DNA of 64,000 nucleotides from Colicola sp016286205 (lineage in GTDB: Bacteria > Bacteroidota > Bacteroidia > Bacteroidales > Paludibacteraceae), in NCBI GenBank assembly GCA_016286205.1, contig JAEESF010000004.1:62001-126000 (forward strand), written 5' to 3'. Made by a program: the position numbers and the translations under genes. Below the pieces are notes generated by a model, which did not search any database, was not told the origin of the DNA, and saw only the letters and a program-made list of their open reading frames with translations. Shown one piece after another: positions 37,240-46,105 of the stretch. Within the stretch, counting starts at the first letter, position 1, and every line of letters begins with the position of its first letter.

Positions 37240-38880
37240 TTATTTGATGCGTAGTATCATTCCCCTCCACGCAGGCAGAGTGAGTGTGATAGGCTTGTCT
37301 GCTATGAATTGCACGGCTTGCTTGCTTCCGCGTAGGAGATCGGTAGCGGTGGCTTTGGATTTCTCTTCCATATCGAGATAGACAAACGCGTCATTAGGGA
37401 TACGAACGGGTATCTGTTGCTCACGGTCGCGGAAATTGACCACAATGAGCAATGTCTCTTTGCCTACATGACGTAGAAAAGCAAATTGCTCATGCTTGTC
37501 AAAGCCCTCGCCTTGCGCATAAGTGATGTCGTACATCTGCCCTTTCTGAATGGCTTTGTTGTCGCGTGCTATCGTTAGCAATTTCTGGTAGAATGCGCGC
37601 AGTTCTCGTTGATCTTCGTTCAGATGTGCGCCATCGTATTTGCCTTTGTTCGACCATGCTTGGATACTTTTTACTCCCCAGTAGTCAAAGATACTGGTAC
37701 GACCGTCCATGCCGGAGAAACCTTCCAAATCCATGCCCTTTTCGCCTAACTCTTGGCCTGAGTAGATCATCACCGGACATTGATTGAGAGTGGCGGCCAC
37801 GATCATCGCGGGCTCGGCACACGCACCATTCCCGCAGAAGAAACCGCTAGCTATTCGCTGTTCGTCGTGATTCTCCAAGAAGTAGAGCATATGATTCAGT
37901 CGTCCGTTGCTATGTTGCATCCATTGCTGCGTGATTCCTTCTGCCGGCCAACCTCTACTGGTCACACCGCGTAGATAATCGTACATGCCTACTTTGTCAT
38001 ACAGGTAGTCAAAACCGGCATCCAGATATTCGTCGTAGCGAGAAGGTTCGTAGCATTCGCCGATAAAGAGAACTTTCGGATATTTTTTTCTAACTCGTGC
38101 AATGGCCCATTTGAAGAATTCAACGGGTACCATCTCTGCCATATCTACGCGCACTCCATCGATGTTCTTTCCTACCCAAAATAGTAGGATATCCAACATC
38201 TTCTTCCACGTATCCGGAATAGGATCGAATTGTTTTTCTCCGCCACCCTGGTAGAATACTCCGTAATTCAGTTTGACTGTTTCGTACCAGTCGTTCTCGT
38301 TCGGATGACTTCTGAAACAGTCATTTCCGGTTACTTTGGCAGGGTATTCTTCGTAGCCTAGCAGATCTTTGTCCATGGAGAAGCGCTCTCCGGGAAGATA
38401 GTAGAAGTTATTGAGCGGTGAGAAGGCCCATTCGGGATGATCATTTTCTCCCAAATCTGTCACGCCTTTAGGTTTGCACAAACTCTTGTATTCGCGGCTG
38501 ACATGGTTAGGAACAAAATCTAGAATAACGCCCAGTCCGGCTTTATGTGTCCGTTTGACCAATGCCTCAAATTCCGCCATCCGTTTCTCTTCGTTTTTTG
38601 CTAAATCAGGGTGTACATCATAATAATCGGTGATGGCATATGGGGAACCGGCTTGCCCCTTGGTAATAGCGGGGTTGTTGCGTTGTGCCGTAGCATGGCG
38701 AATAACACCGGTATACCAAACATGAGTGGCACCCAAGTCCACAATAGACTTGAGTGCTCGCTCATTGATATCAGCAAACTTACCGCAACCGTTCTCCTCT
38801 ATCGTTCCATTGTGCTTACGCGTTTCGTTGAAATTGGCGAACAGTCGCGGGATGAGTTGATAAATGATGGGTTTTGTCAT
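37240..38880 (-). CDS. Cytoplasmic GH13 alpha-amylase family enzyme
   Basis: 546 residues and no signal peptide. The GH13 catalytic set is visible: DFVPNH (about 121-126), GVRVDMAEM with the nucleophile D246, FIGECYEP with the acid/base E275, and LENHDEQR with D339. A C-terminal beta domain ends the protein (ALTLPAWRGMIL-type). It probably acts on maltodextrin or glycogen inside the cell and may work with the amylomaltase at 59781. It follows ackA by 41 bases. Confidence 0.92.
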   Translation of the reverse strand: MTKPIIYQLIPRLFANFNETRKHNGTIEENGCGKFADINERALKSIVDLGATHVWYTGVIRHATAQRNNPAITKGQAGSPYAITDYYDVHPDLAKNEEKRMAEFEALVKRTHKAGLGVILDFVPNHVSREYKSLCKPKGVTDLGENDHPEWAFSPLNNFYYLPGERFSMDKDLLGYEEYPAKVTGNDCFRSHPNENDWYETVKLNYGVFYQGGGEKQFDPIPDTWKKMLDILLFWVGKNIDGVRVDMAEMVPVEFFKWAIARVRKKYPKVLFIGECYEPSRYDEYLDAGFDYLYDKVGMYDYLRGVTSRGWPAEGITQQWMQHSNGRLNHMLYFLENHDEQRIASGFFCGNGACAEPAMIVAATLNQCPVMIYSGQELGEKGMDLEGFSGMDGRTSIFDYWGVKSIQAWSNKGKYDGAHLNEDQRELRAFYQKLLTIARDNKAIQKGQMYDITYAQGEGFDKHEQFAFLRHVGKETLLIVVNFRDREQQIPVRIPNDAFVYLDMEEKSKATATDLLRGSKQAVQFIADKPITLTLPAWRGMILRIK

Positions 38881-38921
38881 GATTGCTTGTGTGTGTTTTT
38901 CGGTGGTAAAAAGAGGAGAAG

Positions 38922-40112
38922 TTATACAAGCGCTTGCGTATCGCTGGCAATCATCAGTTCTTCATCGGTTGGGATGACGCAAACGGTCACTTTCGAGTCT
39001 TTGGTAGAAATCACGCGCTCCTCGCCGCGAACGTTATTGGCTTGCTCGTCCAGTTTTGCGCCGAGGAAACTGAGTCCTTTGACTACTTCACCGCGAATGA
39101 ATGGATCGTTCTCACCAATACCGCCGGTAAAGACGATGATGTCAACACCATTCATCGCAGCGGCGTAAGCTCCAATATATTTCTTTACGCGGTAGATGAA
39201 CATATTGCGTACCAGTTCGGCACGCTTGTTTCCGGATTTGATAGCAGCATCGATGTCACGCGCATCGTTCGAAACACCCGAAACGCCCAGCAGACCCGAT
39301 TTTTTGTTTACCAAATTGTTGAATTCGGCAGTACTCAGTCCTTCCTTGTCCATGATGAAGGTAGCAGCGCCCAGGTCTAAGTCGCCGGCACGAGTACCCA
39401 TCACCAGTCCTTCTACAGGAGTGAGACCCATACTGGTATCCACACTCTTGCCATTCAGTACAGCTGCGCAGCTACCTCCATTGCCGATGTGGGCGGTAAC
39501 AATCTTCTGCTTGCTTGGATCTACGCCAAGGAATTCGCAGACACGAGCGCTTACGTAGCGATGACTTGTGCCATGGAAACCATAGCGGCGAATTGCATAT
39601 TTCTGATATAATTCGTACGGAAGCGCATACATATATGCGTAATCCGGCATTGTCTGGTGGAAGGCGGTATCAAATACGGCTACTTGCGGAACGCCCGGAA
39701 GCGTTTTTTCGATAGCCTCTATACCTTTTAGGTTAGCGGGGTTGTGGAGTGGAGCCAATTCGGAGCATTCGATGATTTGTTTCTTCACTTCCGGAGTGAT
39801 AACCACCGATTGGTTGAATTTCTCGCCACCATGCACTACGCGATGACCTACTGCATTGATCTCTTTCAGGTCTTTTAGGCAACCGATTTTCGGATCAACT
39901 AGCGAGTCCAGAATCAACTGAATACCAACAGTGTGTTCGGGCATTGGTTTTTCTATCTTCACTTTTTCGCCGTTTGGCAGTTTTACCTGCAGAAATGAAT
40001 CAGGCAAACCGATTTTCTCCACGCCGCCCTGAGCCATCACGGTCTTGCTCTCCATTTCGAAGAGTTTGTACTTGATACTACTGCTTCCGCAGTTCAATAC
40101 TAAGATTTTCAT
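38922..40112 (-). CDS. ackA: Acetate kinase
   Basis: 396 residues, standard length. The N-terminal LNCGSSSIKYKLF motif, the VAVFDTAFHQTMP segment, HIGNGGS and the phosphate/ATP motif DTSMGLTPVEG are all intact. It makes ATP and acetate from acetyl phosphate. It is transcribed after pta, with an 84-base spacer that contains repeat words and mini-hairpins. Confidence 0.97.
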   Translation of the reverse strand: MKILVLNCGSSSIKYKLFEMESKTVMAQGGVEKIGLPDSFLQVKLPNGEKVKIEKPMPEHTVGIQLILDSLVDPKIGCLKDLKEINAVGHRVVHGGEKFNQSVVITPEVKKQIIECSELAPLHNPANLKGIEAIEKTLPGVPQVAVFDTAFHQTMPDYAYMYALPYELYQKYAIRRYGFHGTSHRYVSARVCEFLGVDPSKQKIVTAHIGNGGSCAAVLNGKSVDTSMGLTPVEGLVMGTRAGDLDLGAATFIMDKEGLSTAEFNNLVNKKSGLLGVSGVSNDARDIDAAIKSGNKRAELVRNMFIYRVKKYIGAYAAAMNGVDIIVFTGGIGENDPFIRGEVVKGLSFLGAKLDEQANNVRGEERVISTKDSKVTVCVIPTDEELMIASDTQALV

Positions 40113-40180
40113 AATTTATAATTTGAATTATGGAGTTTCGGCTTCGCCGAGTTGCGTAAGCGAGCTTACACTCGACTTGC
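40113..40180. repeat. Repeat-rich spacer between pta and ackA
   Basis: ATAATTT/ATAATTTG/AATTATGG words (40113-40133) are followed by mini-hairpins TCGGCttcGCCGA and GTAAGCgaGCTTAC (40136-40175), the same design as the GTTTA-spaced arrays. No gene. Confidence 0.6.
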
Positions 40181-40196
40181 ACGAACCTTCATATTA

Positions 40197-41195
40197 TTAC
40201 TTAATTGCTTGATTTGCTGTAATGATAACCATCTGTACGATGTCTTGCACTTTGCATCCACGGCTCAGGTCGTTTACCGGTGCAGCAATGCCTTGCAAGA
40301 TTGGGCCTACGGCATCAGCGCCGCTGAAACGTTCTACCAGTTTGTATCCGATGTTTCCTGCTTGCAAATCTGGGAATACCAGTACGTTGGCTTTGCCTGC
40401 CACCGCGCTACCCGGAGCTTTGGTTGCAGCTACGCTCTCTACAAGTGCTGCATCGGCTTGCAGTTCACCGTCAATCTGTACATCTGGCGCCATCTCCTTG
40501 GCCAGACGGGTAGCTTCGGTCACTTTGTCCACCAACTCATGTTTGGCGCTGCCTTTGGTGCTGAAACTCAGCATGGCTACTCGCGGCTCGATGCCTGCGA
40601 TGCTGCGTGCTGTCTCAGCCGTCGAAATAGCTATTTCAGCCAATTGCTTAGCATCCGGATTGGGGTTGACTGCGCAATCGGCGAACAAAAGGAATCCATT
40701 CTCGCCCAGATTCTTGGCAGGAGTGAACATAAGGAAAGCTCCGCTAACGATGGAGCAACCCGGACGTGTCTTCAGAATCTGGAAGGCCGGACGAATAGTG
40801 TCGGCGGTTGTTCCGCGTGCACCGGCCAGTTCGCCATCGGCATCACCTGCCTTAATCATCAAGCAACCCAGGTACAACGGGTCTTGTGCTTTCTTCTTCG
40901 CTTCTTCTTCGGTCATTCCTTTTGCTTTGCGAAGTTCGAACAGCAAGTTTGCGTATTCCGGCATCTTGGCATCGCTTAACGGGTCAATAATTTTCGCCTC
41001 CGAGATGAACTCATAACCTTTTTCTGCGGCCATACTTTTGATTTTCTCGGGGTTGCCAATCAGAATCAGTTTGGCAATCTTGTCGCGAAGCAGAATATTG
41101 GCTGCTTCTAGCGTACGTGGTTCATCGCCCTCGGGCAATACAATGCGCTGCGGATTGGCTTTTGCACGCGCAATCATTTGTTCTAAAATGTCCAT
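40197..41195 (-). CDS. pta: Phosphate acetyltransferase
   Basis: 332 residues, the short single-domain form. It has ILPEGDEPRTLEAA-type N-terminal sequence, GALVESVAATKAPGS-type central sequence, KANVLVFPDLQAGNIGYKL and the C-terminal DLSRGCKVQDIV motif typical of PTA_PTB enzymes. It converts acetyl-CoA and phosphate to acetyl phosphate, feeding AckA encoded next. It is the first gene of a four-gene minus run with a clear promoter. Confidence 0.96.
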   Translation of the reverse strand: MDILEQMIARAKANPQRIVLPEGDEPRTLEAANILLRDKIAKLILIGNPEKIKSMAAEKGYEFISEAKIIDPLSDAKMPEYANLLFELRKAKGMTEEEAKKKAQDPLYLGCLMIKAGDADGELAGARGTTADTIRPAFQILKTRPGCSIVSGAFLMFTPAKNLGENGFLLFADCAVNPNPDAKQLAEIAISTAETARSIAGIEPRVAMLSFSTKGSAKHELVDKVTEATRLAKEMAPDVQIDGELQADAALVESVAATKAPGSAVAGKANVLVFPDLQAGNIGYKLVERFSGADAVGPILQGIAAPVNDLSRGCKVQDIVQMVIITANQAIK

Positions 41196-41264
41196 GTTCT
41201 TATGTTGTAATTGATTATTTTCTGTAGTTGCTGCTGATTTTCAGCCTATTCGCATATTTGTCCG

Positions 41265-41296
41265 CAAAGATACACATTTTTTTGCATATATGCAAT
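41265..41296 (-). promoter_or_regulatory. Promoter for pta-ackA-amylase-ubiA
   Basis: On the minus strand ATTG (complement of 41293-41296), 20-bp spacer, TATCTTTG (complement of 41265-41272). It is divergent from the promoter at 41333-41364. Confidence 0.75.
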
Positions 41297-41332
41297 ACTG
41301 ACTGTAAAATTTATATTTTTTTTACAAAAATA

Positions 41333-41364
41333 TTTGGCTATTTCAAAAAAAAGTTGTACCTTTG
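41333..41364 (+). promoter_or_regulatory. Promoter for the OmpA-LysM gene
   Basis: TTTG at 41333-41336, 20-bp spacer, TACCTTTG at 41357-41364. The leader of about 95 bases holds a TGCCCG/CGGGCA hairpin (41381-41396). Confidence 0.85.
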
Positions 41365-41464
41365 CACGCTGAATGGTGATTGCCCGTCAACGGGCACGCT
41401 TTTATACGCATTATTATATAGGAATTAGACACTAAAAACAAGACAAACTACTCTCTCTTCTGCC

Positions 41465-43147
41465 ATGAAGAAAAATATACTCATTTTTTCGCTTCTGTGC
41501 TTTGCAGTCACGATGATGGCGCAAAAGTCGGAGCAAAAAGTCAAAGGAGCTCACCCCTACAAGGTCTCTGAAAATGAGAATGTTGCTCCGGAATTGGCAC
41601 ATTGGTCACTCACACCGCACGTGGGATTTAACTATTTCGATGGTGACTTTGCTTACGAGAAGAAGCATTCTATCGGCGTTCCTAATGCCGGTCTGGATAT
41701 TGAATATGCTTTCAATCCGGTATGGGCAGTGGGCGCAGACTATATGTTCGACATGTACACCGTGACCGGTAAACCGGGCAAGGATAATGCGGATACATTG
41801 CTTTACGGACATATGCACAAAGCAGGTATCTACGTGTCGATGGACTTCATGAATCTCTTCTACCCGAAAGCGAAACGCAAGATTTGTGGTATTCAGGCCG
41901 TTATAGGAGGAGGATATGCGTGGTACAAGAGCACCATCATGTATCATGATGATTATGTAAAAGACGGTGACGAGACGCACAAAAAAGGACATACAGCTCA
42001 GTATATCAATGCTGATGGCGTAGTAGGTCCGGATTGCATGGACAAGTATAACGGGCAGCTTTATCTACAAGCAGGTTTGAACGTAGAATTCAACCTCAAC
42101 CGCACCCTTGCTTTAGGAGTTCGCACTACTTATAACTACTTCATCAATGACTATATCGATGGCCGTGGTTATGCAGGAGATCAAGCGGTAGCGTCCAAGA
42201 ACAACGATGGTGTAGTAGATGTAACGTTGAATATGCGTTTCAAACTGGAAGCAGTCTCCAAGACGCACGTTCGTAATATTCCTGCGAAGGAAGCATCTGA
42301 CCAGTTGCAGACTAAAGCAGAGGCTACTAAGTATGTGCATGATACGGTTATCATCAGGCACGATTCGATTATCGTTCGCGAGACATATCGTGAGACCAAC
42401 ACTACGGTCGAGAATGATCTCAATAGCTACTATGTATACTTCGAGTATGCTAAGGACGCTATCCGCGAAGATGGTCTGATTACCATCCAACAGGTGGCTG
42501 ACCGTTTGGCAGAGAATCCTGAACTATATGCGGTGGTTACCGGTTATTGCGACAACACGGGTTCCAACAAGGTGAACTACGAATTGGGTGACCGCCGAGC
42601 TGCTAATGTGATAGAGGAATTGCGTGAAGAGCACGGGGTAGCAGACGATCATATGTACTCAATGGGTATGGGTAAACTGGTAGGACGTCGCAGTCAGGCT
42701 AGTTATGGACCTAACCGCCGTGCCGTAATTCGTTTGGTTGACAAAGCCACCTTCGATCGCATGAAGGCTGAACTCGACGATAAGAAAGCCCACCGTGATT
42801 TCAGCGATACTCCGGCTAATGCGCAGGTAGAGCAATCTCAGCAACAGGTTAAGACCGTGCCTATCTCTGAGAGCTCGCGTCCGGAGAAAGTGAACCAGTA
42901 CGTTAATCGTACGCACGAGACCGTGACGACGGAGGGAGCCACGACGCTATCGAAGCTCGCACGTAAATACTACAACAATACCTATTGCTGGGTATATATC
43001 TATATAGCAAACAAAGATAAGCTGCGCAATCCTAATTCGGTGACTCCGGGTATGGAACTGGTTATTCCGGAACTGACGGAAGAGGAAGTACGCATCACGA
43101 AAGATCAAAGCCTCGTGTTGTACAACAACGCACGGCAAGAAAAGTAA
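41465..43147 (+). CDS. OmpA-family outer-membrane protein with C-terminal LysM-like domain
   Basis: 560 residues. A signal peptide (about 1-19, ending MMAQ) precedes an N-terminal beta-barrel (about 45-270), a linker with charged helical sequence, an OmpA-C peptidoglycan-binding domain (about 315-425, with GYCDNTGS and GDRRAANV), and a LysM-like C-terminal domain (about 490-540, TTLSKLARKYYNN and NPNSVTPGMELVIPEL). Two different cell-wall-binding modules in one protein suggest anchoring of the outer membrane to peptidoglycan. It is probably an abundant structural protein, judged from its strong promoter and codon-regular sequence. Confidence 0.88.
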   Translation: MKKNILIFSLLCFAVTMMAQKSEQKVKGAHPYKVSENENVAPELAHWSLTPHVGFNYFDGDFAYEKKHSIGVPNAGLDIEYAFNPVWAVGADYMFDMYTVTGKPGKDNADTLLYGHMHKAGIYVSMDFMNLFYPKAKRKICGIQAVIGGGYAWYKSTIMYHDDYVKDGDETHKKGHTAQYINADGVVGPDCMDKYNGQLYLQAGLNVEFNLNRTLALGVRTTYNYFINDYIDGRGYAGDQAVASKNNDGVVDVTLNMRFKLEAVSKTHVRNIPAKEASDQLQTKAEATKYVHDTVIIRHDSIIVRETYRETNTTVENDLNSYYVYFEYAKDAIREDGLITIQQVADRLAENPELYAVVTGYCDNTGSNKVNYELGDRRAANVIEELREEHGVADDHMYSMGMGKLVGRRSQASYGPNRRAVIRLVDKATFDRMKAELDDKKAHRDFSDTPANAQVEQSQQQVKTVPISESSRPEKVNQYVNRTHETVTTEGATTLSKLARKYYNNTYCWVYIYIANKDKLRNPNSVTPGMELVIPELTEEEVRITKDQSLVLYNNARQEK

Positions 43148-43162
43148 TTGCCCAAGTGGCAG

Positions 43163-43237
43163 GGTCCCATAGCTCAGTTGGTTAGTAGCACCTGACTCAT
43201 AATCAGGGGGTCCTTGGTTCAAGCCCAAGTGGGACCA
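43163..43237 (+). tRNA. tRNA with CAU anticodon (Met elongator or Ile2)
   Basis: Acceptor stem GGTCCCA/TGGGACC, anticodon arm CCTGA-CTCATAA-TCAGG (anticodon CAT) and T arm CTTGG-TTCAAGC-CCAAG all pair. CCA is not encoded (CGA follows the discriminator A). The D arm reads GCTC...GTAGC where GAGC is expected, so one stem pair is bulged by an extra T. Sequence alone does not settle Met against lysidine-modified Ile. It starts 15 bases after the OmpA-LysM stop with no promoter of its own. Confidence 0.9.
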
Positions 43238-43239
43238 CG

Positions 43240-43276
43240 ACAGGAGGATAGTCCCGCGACTGTCCTCCTGTTAGTT
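43240..43276 (+). terminator. Terminator after the tRNA
   Basis: 14-base arms with one mismatch, ACAGGAGGATAGTC / GACTGTCCTCCTGT, CCGC loop, then TAGTTTT. The next gene's ATG (43287) lies immediately downstream, so that gene either reads through or has an unrecognised promoter. Confidence 0.8.
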
Positions 43277-43286
43277 TTAGAAAACG

Positions 43287-44339
43287 ATGAAGGTACGTCT
43301 GTTCATATTGTCACTGTTGGTTCTCGCCCTAGTGAGCGAACCTGTTGTGCTGTATGCATCGCCTGCGTCTTCGGCTCAAGCTGCTGCTGCCAAACGGCGT
43401 GCAAAAGCAAAGGCCAAACGCGAGAAAGAGAAAGAGGCGCAGCGAAGAAAGGCTAAACGTCAGCGTATCAAAGAGGGCAAACTGCTACTCTATATTTATT
43501 CCTACGATCTGAAGACAGGCGAGCAATTGCCGGTTACGCATATTCAATTGCAAGATGTGAATGCTCGGCCCAACAAACGATTGCTGATCAATAAACCAAC
43601 CGATCAGAAAAAGGCACGTCTCTCTAAGACGCTTCCGGAAGGCAAGTATTGGGTCTATGCATCTAAGATTGGGTATTTTGCATCCGATACTATCTATTAC
43701 GAGCATCGCGAAGATGAGGATACGATTCGGCTTGCGCTTTATCCGGAAACACGATTGACTCTTACTGTAACCGATTCGCTGACTTCGCGTCCTGTAGTAG
43801 CCAATGTGATAGTTCGCAATCACGAGCAACGCAAAGTGATGCAAACCACTTCTGATTCGCTGCATGCAGTTCTGGCGGTTCTGCTGGACGACCGTTTGCC
43901 TTATTATACGATAGAGGCCACTGCGGTTAACTATCACCCATTCCACGATACGATAGCCGATCCGCACCATTATTCCGGCATCGTTATGACGCCGAAGGAG
44001 ATGAGATCGTTTGTGCTACGGGATATGTACTTTGCCACCGGCAAGACGCAGATACTGGAATCGTCAGAAGGTGCGCTGAACGAATTGTTCCAATTTCTTA
44101 CTCTGCGTCCGGAACTACGTATCCGGATAGTCGGTCATACAGACGATATCGGATCGGATCGTTCCAACCAGATTTTGTCCGAAGGTCGTTGCCGTTCGGT
44201 GAGACAGGCAATGGTAGATCGAGGAATTGATATCCGTCGTATTGAGATAGTGGGAAGAGGGGAGAGAGACCCGATCGTACCAAATGACTCGGAGGAAAAT
44301 CGTCAAAAGAACAGACGAGTAGAGATTGTTCTACTGTAG
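43287..44339 (+). CDS. OmpA-family protein with charged N-terminal region
   Basis: 350 residues. The signal peptide (about 1-25) is followed by an extreme Lys/Arg/Glu/Ala-rich stretch (about 33-66, KRRAKAKAKREKEKEAQRR-like). Beta-rich units resembling carboxypeptidase-regulatory or PEGA-type domains follow (about 67-235), then a C-terminal OmpA peptidoglycan-binding domain (about 240-350, GHTDDIGSDRSNQ, GRGERDP, NRRVEIVLL). Likely a periplasm-facing outer-membrane protein. Its end overlaps the convergent gene by 9 bases. Confidence 0.85.
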   Translation: MKVRLFILSLLVLALVSEPVVLYASPASSAQAAAAKRRAKAKAKREKEKEAQRRKAKRQRIKEGKLLLYIYSYDLKTGEQLPVTHIQLQDVNARPNKRLLINKPTDQKKARLSKTLPEGKYWVYASKIGYFASDTIYYEHREDEDTIRLALYPETRLTLTVTDSLTSRPVVANVIVRNHEQRKVMQTTSDSLHAVLAVLLDDRLPYYTIEATAVNYHPFHDTIADPHHYSGIVMTPKEMRSFVLRDMYFATGKTQILESSEGALNELFQFLTLRPELRIRIVGHTDDIGSDRSNQILSEGRCRSVRQAMVDRGIDIRRIEIVGRGERDPIVPNDSEENRQKNRRVEIVLL

Positions 44340-45122
44340 AACGATATATTTCAGCACAGCATCTATAGTCGGAGAAACGACACGCACGTAGTAGCAGCCA
44401 CTCACGCTGGCTGCTCGTAGTACGTATTCCGGTTGTCCAGACGAGGAGAACTGGTCGATGAATTGTCCGGAGGCACTATAGACAAATATCTGGCAGAGTT
44501 CAGTAGGATCCAGTCCAACCAATCTGATTTCTCCGCCGATGGTAGTAACATTAGGCAGCAGACTGAGTTGACGGCTATCTTCCGAACCGGCATAATGGAT
44601 AAGCACGGAACGCATGATGTCGGCGCAGAGTTGCGCAGAAGCGTTGATCGACACATCGATAATGGCGTAGTAATCGCCTGTACCTTTCAGATTCTTAGCC
44701 AGTGTTAGATAATAACCGGTACCTACTACCACATCATCTTTGATTGCGTCACCAGGCATATCGGGTTCGCCTACTACGCGATACCAGGTTACATCTTCCG
44801 GACGGAAATAATAACCCATGGCGTTTATCTCCTTGATGTTGAGCATCAGCAGCCAGTCGTAGAGTGCCACTACCGGCCAGTTGGCCCATTCGGCGCAATT
44901 GGCAGCGAAATAGGCGATGTAGGTAGCATCAGCCGTAACTTCGACCAATCTGAGCGAATCGGTATTGCCGTCACTCCATTCCACGAAATGGAAATCCTCG
45001 CGCGGCGTAGCTGTCAGTTGCAGCCACGTTCCACATTCTACGGCCGCTCCGCCTGAGGGGATGGTTTGCGCCATCGCCCTCAGACCAAGCAAGCATAGCA
45101 ATATGAGGATAGTCCGTTTCAT
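44331..45122 (-). CDS. Small T9SS protein beginning with the second half of an InlB-like repeat
   Basis: 263 residues: signal peptide (about 1-18, ending AMAQ), then half of a Bacterial-repeat/InlB-B-like unit (CGTWLQLTATPREDFHFVEW..DGNT, about 28-70), a unique domain of about 110 residues, and a T9SS type A sorting domain (about 195-263, IFVYSASGQFI, SGCYYVRV). The first half of the repeat is missing here but is present at the C-terminus of the upstream gene at 45153, so the two look like parts of one ancestral protein. It is the last gene of a six-gene minus run. Confidence 0.78.
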   Translation of the reverse strand: MKRTILILLCLLGLRAMAQTIPSGGAAVECGTWLQLTATPREDFHFVEWSDGNTDSLRLVEVTADATYIAYFAANCAEWANWPVVALYDWLLMLNIKEINAMGYYFRPEDVTWYRVVGEPDMPGDAIKDDVVVGTGYYLTLAKNLKGTGDYYAIIDVSINASAQLCADIMRSVLIHYAGSEDSRQLSLLPNVTTIGGEIRLVGLDPTELCQIFVYSASGQFIDQFSSSGQPEYVLRAASVSGCYYVRVVSPTIDAVLKYIVLQ

Positions 45123-45152
45123 CGGAAGAAAAGATTCTTTCGTATTAGCGTA

Positions 45153-46088
45153 TTATGGTACGGCAGTTACGCTCACCGTACCTTGATCCGTGTTGTCCGA
45201 TTCAACGACAACGGTATAAGTTATCTTCTCAAAGATAGCGGTATAGGTTGCATCGCCGGTGATGGTTATCGTGCGGCTTGCTTCGGTGTTGTTGTCACTC
45301 CACTTAACGAAACGATAGCATTCGGCCGGAGTAGCTGTGATAGTGACGCTAGTGCCGTAGGTTCCAGAAGCTGTACCGCTGGCCGGAGTTACCGTACCGG
45401 TTCCTTCGGTCTGAACATTGACTGTGATGGTGTAGGTCAGGCTGGTTGTGGAGAACTGAGCCACGTAGATGGCCTCTCCGTCAACAGCATTGATGCCATT
45501 GACCGAAGCGCCTTGTTTCCGCCAACCAACGAATGTATATTGTACGCCATCCTGAGTTGGACGAGTAGGAGTTACACCCGAATAGGTAGGAGTAGAACCG
45601 TAGTCAAAGTCGTTCGAGTAGAGAACCGTGCCATCGTAGTTCTTGAAGGTAATAGTGTAACTACGCAGGGTCGGTGTGAACTGAGCCACATAGTCCTGAT
45701 CTTGGGTTGCTGCAGAGATAGTAGGTGACCATCCGCTGAAAGCATAGGTGTACTGAGCCGTAGCGGCTTTGGTTGGTTCTGCTAAACCATAAACAGGAGT
45801 CTCGCCATGATTGACAGTGCAAGATTTCAGTACCTCCGTACCATTCATGAAACGAATGGTGTAGGTATTGATGGCAAAGTAAGCCGTGTAGGTGGTGTTA
45901 GATGCATCCACGATACGCGGGTTGTCGGTGTTGTTGTCGTTCCAGCGAACAAAGTGATAACCCGTAGCCGGAGTGGCAGAGATCTGAACCTGAGAGCCAC
46001 AGTCTGTGGTCAGCGACTCAGCAAAGATCATGGTGGTTGCCGCAGTGAGAGCAAGCACCAAAGAGAGAATCTTTTTCATGTTATTCAT
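45153..46088 (-). CDS. Secreted InlB-like repeat protein lacking a sorting domain
   Basis: 311 residues (a second ATG at 46079 is an equally good start). The signal peptide (MKKILSLVLALTAATTMIFA) is followed by half a repeat (DCGSQVQISATPATGYHFVRW), then InlB/Flg_new-like beta units (YTIRFMNGTEVLKS, YTITFKNYDGTVLYS), one complete Bacterial repeat (TVTPASGTASGTYGTSVTITATP), and finally just the first half of another (VVVESDNTDQGTVSVTAVP) before the stop. There is no T9SS sorting domain. Both ends are therefore half-repeats whose other halves lie in the adjacent genes. Function unknown. Confidence 0.75.
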   Translation of the reverse strand: MNNMKKILSLVLALTAATTMIFAESLTTDCGSQVQISATPATGYHFVRWNDNNTDNPRIVDASNTTYTAYFAINTYTIRFMNGTEVLKSCTVNHGETPVYGLAEPTKAATAQYTYAFSGWSPTISAATQDQDYVAQFTPTLRSYTITFKNYDGTVLYSNDFDYGSTPTYSGVTPTRPTQDGVQYTFVGWRKQGASVNGINAVDGEAIYVAQFSTTSLTYTITVNVQTEGTGTVTPASGTASGTYGTSVTITATPAECYRFVKWSDNNTEASRTITITGDATYTAIFEKITYTVVVESDNTDQGTVSVTAVP

Positions 46089-46105
46089 ATTGTTAGTTAT
46101 TTTTC

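Noticed and set aside
40152..41016. Long plus-strand frames opposite pta
   Set aside because: Shadows of the well-supported phosphate acetyltransferase gene.
41381..41400. Terminator or attenuator before the OmpA-LysM gene
   Set aside because: The TGCCCG/CGGGCA hairpin is short and followed only by CGCTTTTA, and it lies just after a strong promoter; recorded only as a leader hairpin.
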